A stretch of DNA of 64,000 nucleotides from Molanna angustata (GCA_963576475.1 OY754978.1:7142629-7206628), one strand, 5' to 3'. Shown: positions 33,852 to 45,554, numbered from the stretch's first letter. The notes: generated by a model not told the origin, from the letters alone. A program made the numbers and translations.

Positions 33852-34877
33852 ACTAGTTCCATGTAAAACATGAAATCCAACTGTCGATGGCGATAGTATG
33901 CGAAATTAAGAATACGTACCAAACTATAAACACTTAAACTCAAATTAATAAATATTGTAAGATATTTTGTTTTCTATATAAAAAAATTACCTATATACCT
34001 ATGTCAGGATAGAATAGAATGGAGGTCAGTCTTTTTTTCCTACCCAGAATATGAAAACAGCATGATGGTATGCACGTATGTTGGCGATTAAGTATAGAGT
34101 CCCCATAGATATTGTGTAATGTATACTGCCTTGCAAATTATATGAAACGATGTCGTCACAAAATTCAAATTTTTGTTAGAATTGTTAAAAAAAGTTTGAG
34201 ATGTACTTCTACAATGTTCATATTTTTTACAGAAAATTAAATTGTCTAGTGTGGGTGTTTCGGCTTTTTTCGATATTTATAAAAACTTTAGAAATATAGG
34301 TAATTACACATAAATTTGTCATAAAAAAGTGATTTTCTTACATAAAAATGTTTGAGAATCTCTGGAAAATTTAAAATAAAATAATTGGAGATTTTGTATC
34401 TGTCTTTATTTATACCAATTTTCAGCGTTCTAGCTTTTATGGTTTCTGAGATATATAAAATATTTTGTAAAATTTCAAATGTTGATGACCCCTGACTGAA
34501 ACAAAAATTCAAAATTCTGAATATAAAAGTTTTGTAGGCCTAAAACCATCTATACAAACTGAAATTTTGGGCTCTGTAAATTGAGCGGATCATAAGTTAT
34601 AGGGGGGAGGGACACAAACACACTCACTAAATGTTCTACTCCGAATTCTGAGTAAATCCATATGTGAAACATATCTGCTGCGAATCCTCTAAGTCGGAGT
34701 TTTTTTGACTTCAAAGTAGAAAAAAACCGTGAAAAATATAAACCTGCATACAAATCTCGCGTACCTTGATATGATACTTTGTCGATATGTTAAGAAAATA
34801 AAAATCTCATGAACAAATCGAAAGGAATTCTCTTGAACAAATCGAAATGAATTCTCTTGAACAAATCGACTGTTTGA
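33852..34877 (+). repeat. Family E copy 1 (about 1 kb)
   Basis: It starts ACTAGTTCCATGTAAAACAT, then CCAACTGTCGATGGCGATAG. The middle contains CCTACCCAGAATATGAAAAC, GTTTCGGCTTTTTTCGATAT and CAATTTTCAGCGTTC. The 3' end is CTTGAACAAATCGACTGT, preceded by a 24-bp unit (GAATTCTCTTGAACAAATCG) repeated about 2.5 times. It has no coding capacity. The ends share CCAACTGTCGAT in inverted form in other copies. Confidence 0.75.
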
Positions 34878-35599
34878 TAATCAAAAACGGCGTACCATTG
34901 TCAAATAACTAATTATTCAAAACACAGATCCGATTCCTGAAACACTTTGCATACATGTAGGGTGATAGCATATTATTTAAAAGATTTATTTTATCCTGTT
35001 TTCCGTTCGAATTGAATTAGCTTGTAATTGTTAGCTCACGCTTCTTTTGATACAACGAGAAGTCCTTAAGTGCTAAAATAAGCAAATGCTTGTAATATAA
35101 CAAAGGGTATGTCTTCCGATGCTGGTCCGACACATTACCACCCTGTCTTCGACCCAACAAAAAATAATTCATAATTACCTGACAAATAATAACTATCTAT
35201 GGTTTACGTGAAGGTTCGTTCCCTTATTAATGTATCATACATATGTATATATTGTAGTACCTATCGTAAAATGGCGTATATGTCGTGTATGTACAATGTA
35301 CATTATGTCTAGGGTAACATGATACCCATAATGGTATTTAATCATGGTAATGCATCCAATGTATGTAGGAACATATAGTGATAATATATAATTCTCATAT
35401 TAATGCACAACAACGTAACACCAGTTATAACAGCTTGTAAACCCTCACTATATTGACATAATTGATTAAAACGATACGATTGTTCAATGTCATAATATGC
35501 TTACGGTTTATTACACTAATTAATATCTGCTATGTGTTTATGAACTCCTAATACTTTTAATTTGTAAACACTAGATTATTTTTCCGTATCATCGTTATT
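34878..35599. other. No gene seen
   Basis: AT-rich spacer without recognised repeats. Confidence 0.4.
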
Positions 35600-35784
35600 A
35601 CTATAAGTAACTGAAACTGAAAGTTTTCTTCTTCTTTGGTTTCAATCTTGGAAATTGTTTGCATTGGTTTCAATCTATTCCGCTGGGTCTTCAACTCATT
35701 CTCCCGACAAAGTCGCTCTCTACTAGTCAATCCCTCAGCCATTTCCTCCAATATGATATGTAGGAGATTATCTTGTTGTAACAC
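35600..35784 (-). pseudogene. LINE tail remnant (LLHIIxE type)
   Basis: On the minus strand it reads NLLHIILEEMAEGLTSRERL, a decayed relative of LLHIIMEGMVEGTTGRGRPR at 42157-42100, then ISKIETKEEE with a GAA-rich end. Confidence 0.55.
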
Positions 35785-36384
35785 ATAGCCATTTGAAAGT
35801 GTTATATTGACATAGTTAATAAATTAAATGATTTTTCTAACATTATGCTTAAAGTTTATTGTAAGTAGCTATTAATTAATACATATTTTTTATGAACTCC
35901 TGATACTTTCCTGAACATTCGATTTAATAAAGTTCATCTTAAAGTGAAACCGGAAATATTTTTTTTAATTGATTAAAAATGAATGAATAAAAAATAACAA
36001 AGTATTTTTCCACAAATTTGGTTAATATCTATGACTAAATATTTCGTAAAAACGCTCATTTATGATAAATCATGAATAAATTGACTAAATTTTTTGAATA
36101 TATTATTTGTCAATAGTTCGTAAAATAAATTAAACTCTAACAAAAAAAACAACGAATAACTTACTAATAGTCAATGAATAAACTTTCTGCATAAGTTTAT
36201 TTAGATAATTTCCGTTTAAATTGATAGGTGTGTACGTTTGTTCCGTTTGTTCCATATATGCTCCGCAAAATAAATTCCCTCGCTGTTTATTATTTATTTG
36301 ATAGTGTCATTCACGAACACACTGCCGCAGTCGCTAGTTCTGCGTTTGAATTACAACCAATGTTCGTAGTTGTTCTTCCCGTGT
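35785..36384. other. No gene seen
   Basis: AT-rich. TATGAACTCCTAATACTTT-like words occur at 35540 and 35890, hinting at an old duplication. Confidence 0.35.
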
Positions 36385-36618
36385 CTAGGGGATCATTATT
36401 ATCATCATGGCTGCCACACATAACGTATTTCGCTCATGTACCACTTTATATTTTTTCAATTTGTCCATGATGGAATCTGCAATGAAATTACATGCCCCTC
36501 TGTGAAACTTTGCAATTGTTATATCCCTAACTGGGGCAATGGAGAAAATTTGAATATTAAAATTACTACCGCGCGACGTGAGCAATTTAATTTGTAGTTG
36601 GTAATAGTTGGACGCCAT
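36385..36618 (-). CDS. Hypothetical small ORF (77 codons)
   Basis: From an ATG at 36618, in the good context CAAAAATGGCG, the minus strand encodes MASNYYQLQIKLLTSRGSNF and continues to a TAG at 36385-36387. Composition is balanced (SIAPVRDITIAKFHRGAC, then MDKLKKYKVVHERN), less AT-driven than most chance frames here. I see no domain, signal peptide or membrane span, and I do not recognise a family. The frame is also open for 21 codons upstream of the ATG. It could be a first exon, a small gene or chance. Confidence 0.25.
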   Translation of the reverse strand: MASNYYQLQIKLLTSRGSNFNIQIFSIAPVRDITIAKFHRGACNFIADSIMDKLKKYKVVHERNTLCVAAMMIIMIP

Positions 36619-37479
36619 TTTTGTTTTTTTAACTCTTCCGTTCGAGGGGGGTTTGTTTACTTTGTCCTGACAACATTGCAAAGTTTTCCTTTTTTAATAT
36701 GTTTTTTTTTGTCACGTTTTTGCTGTTTGAGTATGTATTTGAAAATCAAATCATTGCCAGGAAATAGGGAAATACACTATACGACTATACCACTAAAAGC
36801 CTTATTGCGTATTATGAGAAATTGTATAGAAATGTGATTATATTTGAATCACGCCATAATATCGTGATTAGAATATGTACATACGTAAGACTTACAAAAT
36901 TTAACTCACTGCTTAGCTTTAATTTAATAGTCTTGTCTTAACATAATATTTGTGATGTATATAGCGCCATTTTATGATTCTGGGTCATTCCAAGAACATT
37001 AATAAGATTAGATTTTGGTTGATCTATCATCTGTTTCTACAGGTCCTGGGACGAGGATGTCCAGCTCTCCCTCCATCTCTTTGATGTTCTTCCATCTTTT
37101 TGAGTAATTTTCAATAAATAGTAATATTTAATTTTAGATGATTATTCTTTGACCACGTGGGTCTTTTCCATTTTATAGACCAAATTATCAAAATAAATTA
37201 ATGCTTGTTAATTTCTAACATTATCTCTATTTCCTCATCACTAAATTTTACACGTGTCTGTCTCGAAGACATCATTATTTTTCTCTCTGACTCTCATACT
37301 ATGGAGTCCTGATGAGTCCTATACATAGAGTCCTGATAAGCTCTATTCTATTGAGATGTACAAAAAAAGATATTTTACCAATAAATTCCGCGATTTTCTT
37401 AGACATTACCCATCATGTTCTAAGGGTTTTTTAAAACAATTTTCTCATGAATCCAAATTCTTATTCCTCATGGTTTCGT
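36619..37479. other. No gene seen
   Basis: AT-rich spacer. A pyrimidine-rich patch near 37050-37080 is not interpretable. Confidence 0.35.
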
Positions 37480-37929
37480 TCCTAGTATTCGTTTGCACTA
37501 AGCACTCCATCTATCCACATATATTTCCTGTCCGCCAGCCTCTTCATCTCTTGGTAGCTGCTACAGCGCACATCACTGATCACCTGGTCCATATAACTAT
37601 CTCTAGGGCGACCTCTATATATAGTGTATTCTTCATGGTTACAATCCTAGGATTGGTTTGCACCGCACACTCCATCTCTCCACATATCTCTGTTGTCCGC
37701 CAGCCTCTTCATCTCTTGGTAGCTGCTACAGCGCACATCACTGATCACCTGGTCCATATAACTGTCTCTAGGGCGACCTCTATATATAGTGTATTCTTCA
37801 TGGTTACAATCCTAGGATTGGTTTGCACCGCACACTCCATCTCTCCACATATCTCTGTTGTCCGCCAGCCTCTTCATCTCTTGGTAGCTGCTACAGCGCA
37901 CATCACTGATCGCCTGGTCCATGTGACTG
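37480..37929 (-). repeat. 165-bp tandem triplication of a LINE C-terminal segment
   Basis: The marker TCTTCATCTCTTGGTAGCTG recurs at 37541, 37706 and 37871, a 165-bp period; units two and three are almost identical. On the minus strand each unit reads RGRPRDSYMDQVISDV, SSYQEMKRLADNRDMW and ends at a TAG. This is homologous to GRGRPRRDYLEQVCRDM and SYTEMKRVAEDRAEW at 42000-42120. So a retroelement tail was amplified in tandem, not a new repetitive gene. The 55-codon period keeps the plus strand open by accident. Confidence 0.85.
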
Positions 37930-37937
37930 CTTATAGG

Positions 37938-38342
37938 TAGTGTCCGACCGAAGGTTAGATTTTGGCCGAAGCCGAAGCCGATTGTTCGGCCGAAACCGAA
38001 GCCGAAGGTTTGATTTTACTGAAAAAATCGATTAAAATAATAAATAATCTGCTTTCGTGACTTACTTTCTTCTAATTCAAACCAACAAAACACAGTGCAA
38101 AAACACAATTTATTAATAATGATTAATTATCACGTGCGTTCAGAACTCTTGTGTTGTTTCTCTCGATAGTCGACAGTCGGCAAGCGACACTGGGCGGGCG
38201 GAATCTATACACCCGCTACACATGTCATGTTCGCGCATGTTTTTACAAGTTTTAACTGTTTTTATCGGCTGACAAAAAGCTTCGGCTTCGGCCGAAAATT
38301 CGGGTTATTTTTGTCCGAAGCCGAAGCTTCGGTCGGACACTA
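37938..38342. mobile_element. Intact non-autonomous hAT-type element (MITE) with 8-bp TSD
   Basis: The 405-bp element begins TAGTGTCCGACCGAAG and ends with the exact inverse, CTTCGGTCGGACACTA. It is flanked by the direct repeat CTTATAGG at 37930-37937 and 38343-38350, the 8-bp duplication typical of hAT transposases. Both ends carry subterminal repeats (CCGAAGCCGAAGC and inverses), possible transposase-binding sites. There is no transposase frame. It sits in the last unit of the 165-bp LINE repeat, whose sequence resumes after the element (GGGCGACCTCTATATAG), so the insertion postdates that amplification. Confidence 0.9.
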
Positions 38343-38350
38343 CTTATAGG

Positions 38351-39775
38351 GCGACCTCTATATAGTTTATGCCCTCCGTCAATTCGTCATTCCAAACTAT
38401 AATATCTTTGATTTGGGATGGAATATAGATGATGATAAATAAAGCTTATCATTAATAAATTATAGTACAATTCAATATATATACGACGATGTGAAGGCTA
38501 TATACAATTACTTTGTAGTTGAACTTGACAATAGGGATAAGCGAAAGACGCCGTACACACAACATACCTTCTATATATAACTGCAGTCACACACGCTGTC
38601 TCGCTTGCACTCAAACTGTCACATAATATTTCACACAAATCGAAAAAAAAACTAATTTGTACATGCCAAACGCAGAGATCAGCATTGAATTTACCAATTT
38701 TTGCATGAAATGTCAAATTCTGTCCAAAAATTAACCAATTCGACGCTAACATTTTTTAATTTGCATCTTGACTCGGAGGCCTGTGTATTAATTTACAATT
38801 AAAAAAAAAAAAAAAAAACACCGCGTCTATTTCCAACCGTATCTATGATTGACCCCCTCCCAAAAAACATTCCCAAAGGTAAACAACGTGTACCGTTCAC
38901 TTTTTTTTTCAAAAATTAATTTTAAACATACCCCTCCGCTGTTTATCGCCAAAATTCGCTTCGCTTGATGGACCATTAATTAAAAAAAAAACGCAAAAAA
39001 TTGTGTGTATATTTATTTTTTTTTTGCTGCAAAAAAAACTTAAGCCCGCGTAATTACTTCCGCTCGAATTTTGAAATTTCATTTTGAGTCATTAACGCCC
39101 CTCGATGTTTGAATATTTCTTCCCCCTTTCTGGGATAATTGGGGAATCCCCGCCGTACGTCCCTCATAGTAAACACAAATACTGACAACCCTGTTTGCGA
39201 AAATCAGGGTTGTCAGATGATCGATTAACAGTTATATCAATTAATTATTTATTTGGCAGAAATCCATTTAAAATTGAATGGAATAGAGTTGACGTAATCG
39301 ATATTGACACCGCAAAATATATAGAATAAAAGAAATTGTTCATGACATTATTAAAATTTTATAAATATATTTTAAGTAAAACCACAAAAAAATAAGTCCG
39401 CATAAAAGGAATGAACGAACACAACTGACAAAAAATCTAGTAAAAAATATGGGTTTAAAGATTCCGACCAATAAAATCATGGCATAAAAATAAAATAATA
39501 GACAAACATTTTAGAGACAATGCATGGATGTAAACAAATCAATTGACAATAAAAGTTCCCCATCGCAATATAATACTAGGGTACTGAGTCAAGTTGTCTA
39601 ACGCTGTTCGATTTCGTAAAACGCTTTTTGTATGGGATTTGACAGTTGTTTTTAATGGAATTTGACGTTTGAGTAGAAGGTGTTAGAAAACCTTTCTACA
39701 TAAACGTCAAATCCTTGCGAACAGGGTTTTACAATTTGACTTATCCAACTATCGAAAAGAATTCATTTTTCTTAA
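38351..39775. other. No gene; A-run
   Basis: An 18-base A-run lies at 38801-38818. Pyrimidine-rich patches at 38850-39180. The motif CAGGGTTGTCAG is present near 39205. No exon recognised. Confidence 0.4.
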
Positions 39776-39990
39776 TATATCGACAAGGTGTCAAGCCAAG
39801 ATACGCAGGATGTATATGTTTCATGGTTTTCTTCAATTTTGAAGTCAAAAACATCAACTTTGAGGCTTCTTATCATATATTTCAGCAAATGGATTTACTC
39901 ATAATTTGGATTAGAACATTTAGTGTGTCTGTGTGTCATATTGTGTAGTACATCTTAAACTATTTTAAAACAATTTTCATAAAAATTGAG
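39776..39990 (-). repeat. Family E partial copy, antisense
   Basis: On the plus strand it reads TATCGACAAGGTGTCAAGCC, TTTGAAGTCAAAAACATCAA and ATTTAGTGTGTCTGTGTG, matching 57770-57950. Confidence 0.65.
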
Positions 39991-40384
39991 TAACAATTAT
40001 TTTTTCGAAAACAAACCGTCACGGTTTTTTACCGGTTCGTACATTTTGCCACCCCTGCGTGTGAATGGGGTGCATTTGCAAATCAGATTTCTTGTAAAAT
40101 ACATTCAAATCTACATAGCTATACACTATATATCCTTTCCTATCTGATATTCCAAGTCTTTCACAAAGGACTAATGCACCGTCCAAGAAAGATCTCTCTG
40201 ATAGAGGACTGACTGTGGATTTGAACTTCTCTGCAGATTATTTTCTGATACAAAATGTATTTGATAGATATGTGGTTATGTTAACTACATTTTCTGTTTA
40301 TTTTGTTGCTACATTCGACACATGTAATTTTTTATCCACCATGCAAAATCTGTGGCTTTGTAAGTACCTACAACGCAGTAAATT
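39991..40384. other. No gene seen
   Basis: AT-rich spacer, no recognised repeats. Confidence 0.35.
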
Positions 40385-40660
40385 CTTATAAAAATCTTGA
40401 GCTACTTTAAATAACAAAGGTTTTTCATAAACATTAACATTAACATCCCTTATCAATGCAATTTTGAATGTTCTATATATTTTAATAATGAGAAACAGAT
40501 CGTTTGTAAATAAGACGTGTTTACTAGTGCCACCTATGAGGTAACGAATAAACCTTTTTGTAACGCTACCTATTGAAAAGTTGGTGCTAAAAATACAAGT
40601 TTATATAATACTGTTATGAAGATATTGTTGTAATGAAATACATATATTCTTAAAAGGCCT
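40385..40660 (+). repeat. Family F 3' portion
   Basis: CCCTTATCAATGCAATTTTG, AAATAAGACGTGTTTAC, AACCTTTTTGTAACGC and GAAGATATTGTTGTAATG match 60545-60735. Confidence 0.7.
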
Positions 40661-41141
40661 TTTTCAGTTCAGTTTTTCAGTTTCAGTGCCGGCAACCCGA
40701 CGTTTATTAAATAAGAAAACATGAATTACAATATATTTTTCGTTCCCCGTCTCCCCGTTCTGAGACGGGTCACTTATAAAATTACTGTTTAAAATATATT
40801 ATATATTTTCAAGTTCTAGCCTAGATAATTCTGGCCTTGAAATTTATTTAATAGATAATACACAAAAAATAAGAAAATAATATATAAACCAAAGTTAGTG
40901 TAAAAAAAACAAATATAACAAAAAAGGAAAAAATAACAAATTTCGTACATCAATTTCTTAACAAAACAATATATGAATTTTCTTTCTAACATAGCATAAG
41001 TATTTGATATTTCCTTTATAACAACATTTTGTGTCATCATAGTATACATAGAACACCTTAGATATAATGTTTAATTACATTTACACTAAAAGAGCCGAAA
41101 TTTGATTTCGGTCTTTATTAAGGACCCAATTGTGTATCGAT
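40661..41141. other. No gene seen
   Basis: It follows a short CAGTT-rich stretch at 40668-40690. AT-rich. Confidence 0.35.
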
Positions 41142-41960
41142 CTATTTATTATATATATACTCCGACATAGTAACATCCACCTTTGTCTCTTTTTGAAAAA
41201 TATTGTATATTCTCGGAGCAGAAAAAACAAAAAACCGTTTTGCAAACGTCGTTTTAATTTTTGGTACATATAGAAATTTGTTGACGTTGGCTCTTGTAAG
41301 TTTATCATGCGATATATAGGTCAAAGATTTTTTTTTAATATTTTTTAAAATTGTTTGAACAAACAACTTTCTGATTTCAAGCACTTTTAACGTACTAAAG
41401 AGTAGAAATGATGGTTCTTGGAACGGTTTTTTAAATATAATTCTTAAAATCGATTTTTAAGCTATGAATAGCGGTTGCAAGATATATGTAGCAGCTCTTC
41501 CCCAACTCGATATTCCATAAATTAAATTACTTTGGCATAAGGCATAGTATACATTCTTTAGTTGTTTGGTGCTCATAATATTTCTAATTATTTTGAAAAC
41601 ATATATCAATTTTCTTATGCGGTTAGTTACACTATTTATATGTTGCTCCCATCTGAGGTTGTTATCAATAAGTAAACCCAAGTAACGAAAATTAGTAGTA
41701 AATGACATGTAATAACATCACATGAACAGTTTTTGTTATTTGGATTATGGCTCGGGTGAAGATGTATACGGGGATAGAATTGTGGTTGCCCTGATTTCGT
41801 GATACTGAAAGTTAAATATTTTGTTTTTTGTAAGTTTAGAGTTAGTAAGTTTTTATCTAGACATGATTTTATGTTTGACATATATACTTCCGCTCTTATA
41901 AAAATATCTTCCCAGCTCTTACCATTTATTAAGACAACTGTCTTCTTCTTTTGTTTCAAT
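41142..41960 (-). pseudogene. Jockey/CR1-like LINE reverse transcriptase C-terminal half (LINE-D)
   Basis: On the minus strand: KSWEDIFIRAEVYMSN, LDKNLLTLNLQKTKYLTFSI, a frame change near 41710, FRYLGLLIDNNLRWEQHINS, LKNVYYALCQSNLIYGISSW, another break near 41460, then TRANVNKFLYVPKIKTTFAK and FFVFSAPRIYNIF to a stop near 41142. These are the thumb and downstream domains of Jockey/CR1-like polyproteins. At least two frame changes and the loss of the 5' half make it a pseudogene. A different LINE tail abuts it at 41957-42183. Confidence 0.75.
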
Positions 41961-42183
41961 CTTGAAGATTGGTTGGCAGCATTAAATTGATGCATCTCCT
42001 CCTCCACTCCGCTCGGTCTTCAGCGACTCTTTTCATCTCCGTGTAAGAGGTACAATGCATGTCGCGGCACACCTGTTCTAAATAATCCCGGCGGGGACGC
42101 CCTCTGCCAGTTGTACCCTCAACCATTCCCTCCATGATGATATGTAGGAGATCCTCGTGTCGCAACACATGGAACTGTATCAT
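41957..42183 (-). mobile_element. LINE-E C-terminus (LLHIIMEGMVEG type), antisense
   Basis: Open on the minus strand: LRHEDLLHIIMEGMVEG, GRGRPRRDYLEQVCRDM, SYTEMKRVAEDRAEWRRR, ending NLQD at a stop near 41956, followed by an AAGAAGAAG tail. Its coding end is intact, though strongly 5'-truncated. It joins LINE-D exactly after its tail, which suggests insertion into that older element. The 165-bp repeats at 37480 belong to this family. Confidence 0.75.
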
Positions 42184-42194
42184 CCTTTAAATAC

Positions 42195-42541
42195 TTTGTT
42201 TTAACTATGTTTTAACTTTGTTTTATAATAGAAACATATCTAAACGATTAATATCATGTATTTCTAGAATGAGAATTGGCCATTGTTCAATTGCCTCCCA
42301 TCTGTATAGAATTAGAGTTCTAAATAGCCCACTTTGCCAGTGTGGTGATGAGGATGAGACAATTGATCATGTATTTTTTGGCTGTAAAAATAATTCCGCC
42401 TTCAAAAATATATACAAACAATTAATTAAAATCACTCACCAATCTCCACTAAATATCCAATATCTTTTGTCTCTTAATAATTCACGTTTACTGTCCGTTA
42501 TTTCAAAATTCCTTTCATTGAATGACATAAATATATAATAA
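42195..42541 (+). pseudogene. LINE C-terminal domain (RIGHC/CQCG type)
   Basis: The plus strand reads RMRIGHCSIASHLYRI, NSPLCQCGDEDETIDHVFFG and SAFKNIYKQLIKI, to a stop at 42536-42538. R-RIGHC-L-SHL and C-CG-E-T--H-FF-C are hallmarks of the segment after the RNase H region in I/Jockey-type elements. It lies on the opposite strand to LINE-E and LINE-D, so three elements meet within 1.4 kb. Confidence 0.7.
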
Positions 42542-42906
42542 AATTAACTTTTCTCCTCTGACATGAAATACATTGGCACATAGCACTCTTTAAAGGGTGA
42601 ATTGCCTTAAGCAAAAAAAAGACTATGTGTCGAAAATTTCATTAGATTTTTTTTATTTACAATATGTTAACCTATATATGATCATGTCCATCGAAAAATC
42701 ATATACATTTACCGTCTTACTTATATACGTAAACTATCTATAGTACCTGGTAATAGAGCGTGATTAACGAAACAGTTTACTTATAAACAGTGACTATCTT
42801 AATTACACTTTATTTCATAAAAGTCAAGTTAGGACAGGTTTAGAAGTTGTTTGACGCTTGACTAACGCGTCATACCAAGATTACCAAGTATTTCAAAATG
42901 GCGGAT
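42542..42906. other. No gene seen
   Basis: Probably includes the 3' untranslated part of the preceding LINE (to about 42640, A-rich AAAAAAAAGACTATGTG). Confidence 0.35.
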
Positions 42907-43300
42907 CTTTCACATATGATCCGACGCATATTTGAGACAGAAAAATTGAATACTTATAACGGTTTGTCCTTGTTATTCTTCGTCGCAATCGTGTTCAAAT
43001 ATTTCACATATGATCCGACGCATATTTGAGATTGACAGAAAAATTGAATACTTATAACGGTTTGTCCTTGTTATTCTTCGTCGCAATCGTGTTCAAATAT
43101 TTCACATATGATCCGACGCATATTTGAGATTGACAGAAAAATTGAATACTTATAACGGTTTGTCCTTGTTATTCTTCGTCGCAATCGTGTTCAAATATTT
43201 CACATAATTATGATCCGACGCATATTTGAGATTGACAGAAAAATTGAATACTTATAACGGTTTGTCCTTGTTATTCTTCATCGCAATCTTGTTTAAATTG
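42907..43300. repeat. 98-bp tandem repeat, four units
   Basis: ATGATCCGACGCATATTTGA recurs at 42916, 43010, 43108 and 43211. Unit one lacks TTGA (94 bp), unit four has four extra bases (CACATAATTATG). Otherwise the units are near identical, including GAATACTTATAACGGTTTG. Confidence 0.95.
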
Positions 43301-43721
43301 ACTCAACACGGCACAACGCAGTGTTTGTTTTCATTTTTCGATGTCAGTTATACAAAAATTACATGCATTTATCTATTTTTTGACATCTGTGAAGCCAATG
43401 CGGCCATATGATTAAAATAAATGAGGGTGTTCGTAAACAATTCGGTGAACTAGTTAGTCATAATATGTTAGTATACGTTTATAAGAAAGACTTTGTAATA
43501 CCGATCATAATATTTTAGCCTTGCTTATCTAGTTGCGCGTTTAGTAAGCTATTAACTAAATCTAATAAGTAAGACTGATCGAGTATTTCTACATAAACAT
43601 GATAATGTTTTTATTGTTTTACTACATAATTATGAGAATTCCTTCGTTGAATAATTAAAGTATTCTATATAAATATGAGAATACTTTAATTGTATTACTA
43701 TATAATATGAGATTGTATTAG
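43301..43721. other. No gene seen
   Basis: AT-rich spacer between the 98-bp array and the terminal-inverted-repeat element. Confidence 0.35.
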
Positions 43722-44499
43722 GTAAAGTCTGATTTTTTTAAGAGTGCCAAAGCTCATAGGGTGACCATGGTGTAAAAGAAAAAATATAATGGGATTTTTT
43801 TTATCATTTCATGATATAAAACGGTTGTAACTTTCACATGCATATATCTTCAAAACCTTCAAATCTTTTCATACCTATTCTTACTCCCGGTACCATGCGG
43901 CTTTAATGGGTCTATATTATTAGGTATTTTCTGCAAATGTTAATGGGCATCTCCTGGGAAAGTAATATTTAAACAAAATATTTATTTGATACTTTTTATT
44001 AGGAAAATAAAAGAATACATTATGAAGTAATTAATCCTTATAATAATAAACAGTTACATATTATTTTACAAAATAATAAATTATATTATACAAAATATTT
44101 ACATAATAGTTCATTGAGGCAAACACACATACATAAATAATATATCTATGTAACTAATACAAATAAATAATGGACACTTATTCTATACTAAGACGGTGAT
44201 AACACATGTTTATAATAATAATTATATATCGATATTAAACAAAAAATAAAATACATAAGTTAGAAATAAAAAATGAAATTCTTAATTTAGAACACATGGT
44301 CACCATAAAAAATCAAACGTGCGCTCACTTCGAGAGATAGATACGTACTGTCGGGTTTGTTGATGTTTGTTGTTAAGGACACCAAATGGTGTAAACCAAT
44401 CAGCAACCACGAGTCTACTAATACATTTACATGCGTAAATACTATGTATTTTTTTTGTTTATGTATAGAATTGGCACTTTAAAAAAAATCAGACTTTAC
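43722..44499. mobile_element. TIR element / MITE with 29-bp inverted ends
   Basis: Left end 43722-43750 (GTAAAGTCTGATTTTTTTAA, then GAGTGCCAA) and right end 44471-44499 are inverted copies with two mismatches. GTGACCATGGTG and CACATGGTCACC form a second inverted pair inside. The 778-bp interior is AT-rich with no transposase frame. A target duplication is not clear. The superfamily is undetermined. Confidence 0.6.
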
Positions 44500-45554
44500 T
44501 ATAAAAATGACAATAATTTCGTTGTATTATGTTCTATAATAAATATGAGAAAACTTGGATTGTTTATTTTGACCTTCCAGCACAACGTTGGACGTTCGTT
44601 TTTGACCCTTGTCTGTTTAACGTACATAATAGGAGGACACCTGGTTTACGTCCTTTAAAAGTCACACGTGGTAGTTATGTGTTGGTAGGTTTTGACATCT
44701 TTACCCGTGGTAATCCTGCAGACTTAGTAGACAGGTAATAAAATACCAGTGATATGTTTGGTCCTTACCATAATATTATTATACAATATAATATAGCATC
44801 CTGTATAATTAGCATCATCCTATAATTCGTTGACTCTCAAACATTAATATCCTTTGACCCACTTTTTACCAAGTTCTTTTTAAAATTTTAATGTATTTTC
44901 CTTAAAACAGTGAAACAGTCTTATTAATCATAATTTATTCATAAAGATATAAAAAAACTGTTTTTTTTGGAAAGGTTCCACAACGAGCGTAAAAAATACA
45001 GCATAAAACAGGCCCTGGGCACAATGAAAGAACAAGAAGAAAAAGAAGAAGTATTATTATAAATAAATAAATACAGGCCTACGTCTAACACTGGAAGACC
45101 AGTGACAGATAACGATGAAGATGTAAGAACAAGGATGTGAAGATAAGAACTGAATGTTTGACATTTTAAAACTGACTGCACCAGGGAACCAGAAATGAAC
45201 TGGAGCTGTTTATTTGAGAAACTCAGTATTGTTATCATGTATAATACAAGGATATGAAGATATTTAGCACCGCCCACTTGATATTAATTATAATTTATGA
45301 CGACACCGCAAAGGACATTAATTCCTGTTAGTTAATATTGCTGTGCGGTGTCCTTGTATCACGTGGGTTAGGTACCTACTATTGGGCTAAAGCTCTGCAT
45401 CCTCAATGTCCCTAGTTGCTTACCCAAGTTGGTAATTGTTGCTATGCTATACTGGAAACTGGATCAAATAATAATTATTGCAATCTAATCGCTATATATA
45501 TTCATATTATGTATGTGGACACTTAATTGTGGAAGAATTAATAGTATTTTATAC
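44500..45554. other. No supported gene
   Basis: A plus-strand frame ending at 44738 (PAQRWTFVFDPCLFNVHN, GSYVLVGFDIF) has balanced composition but no recognised family. GACACCGCA and TGCGGTGTC form a short inverted pair at 45301 and 45343. Confidence 0.3.

Noticed and set aside
37356..37940. 194-codon plus-strand frame with three repeated segments
   Set aside because: The repeated part is antisense to a LINE C-terminus triplicated with a 165-bp period; the coding appearance is accidental.
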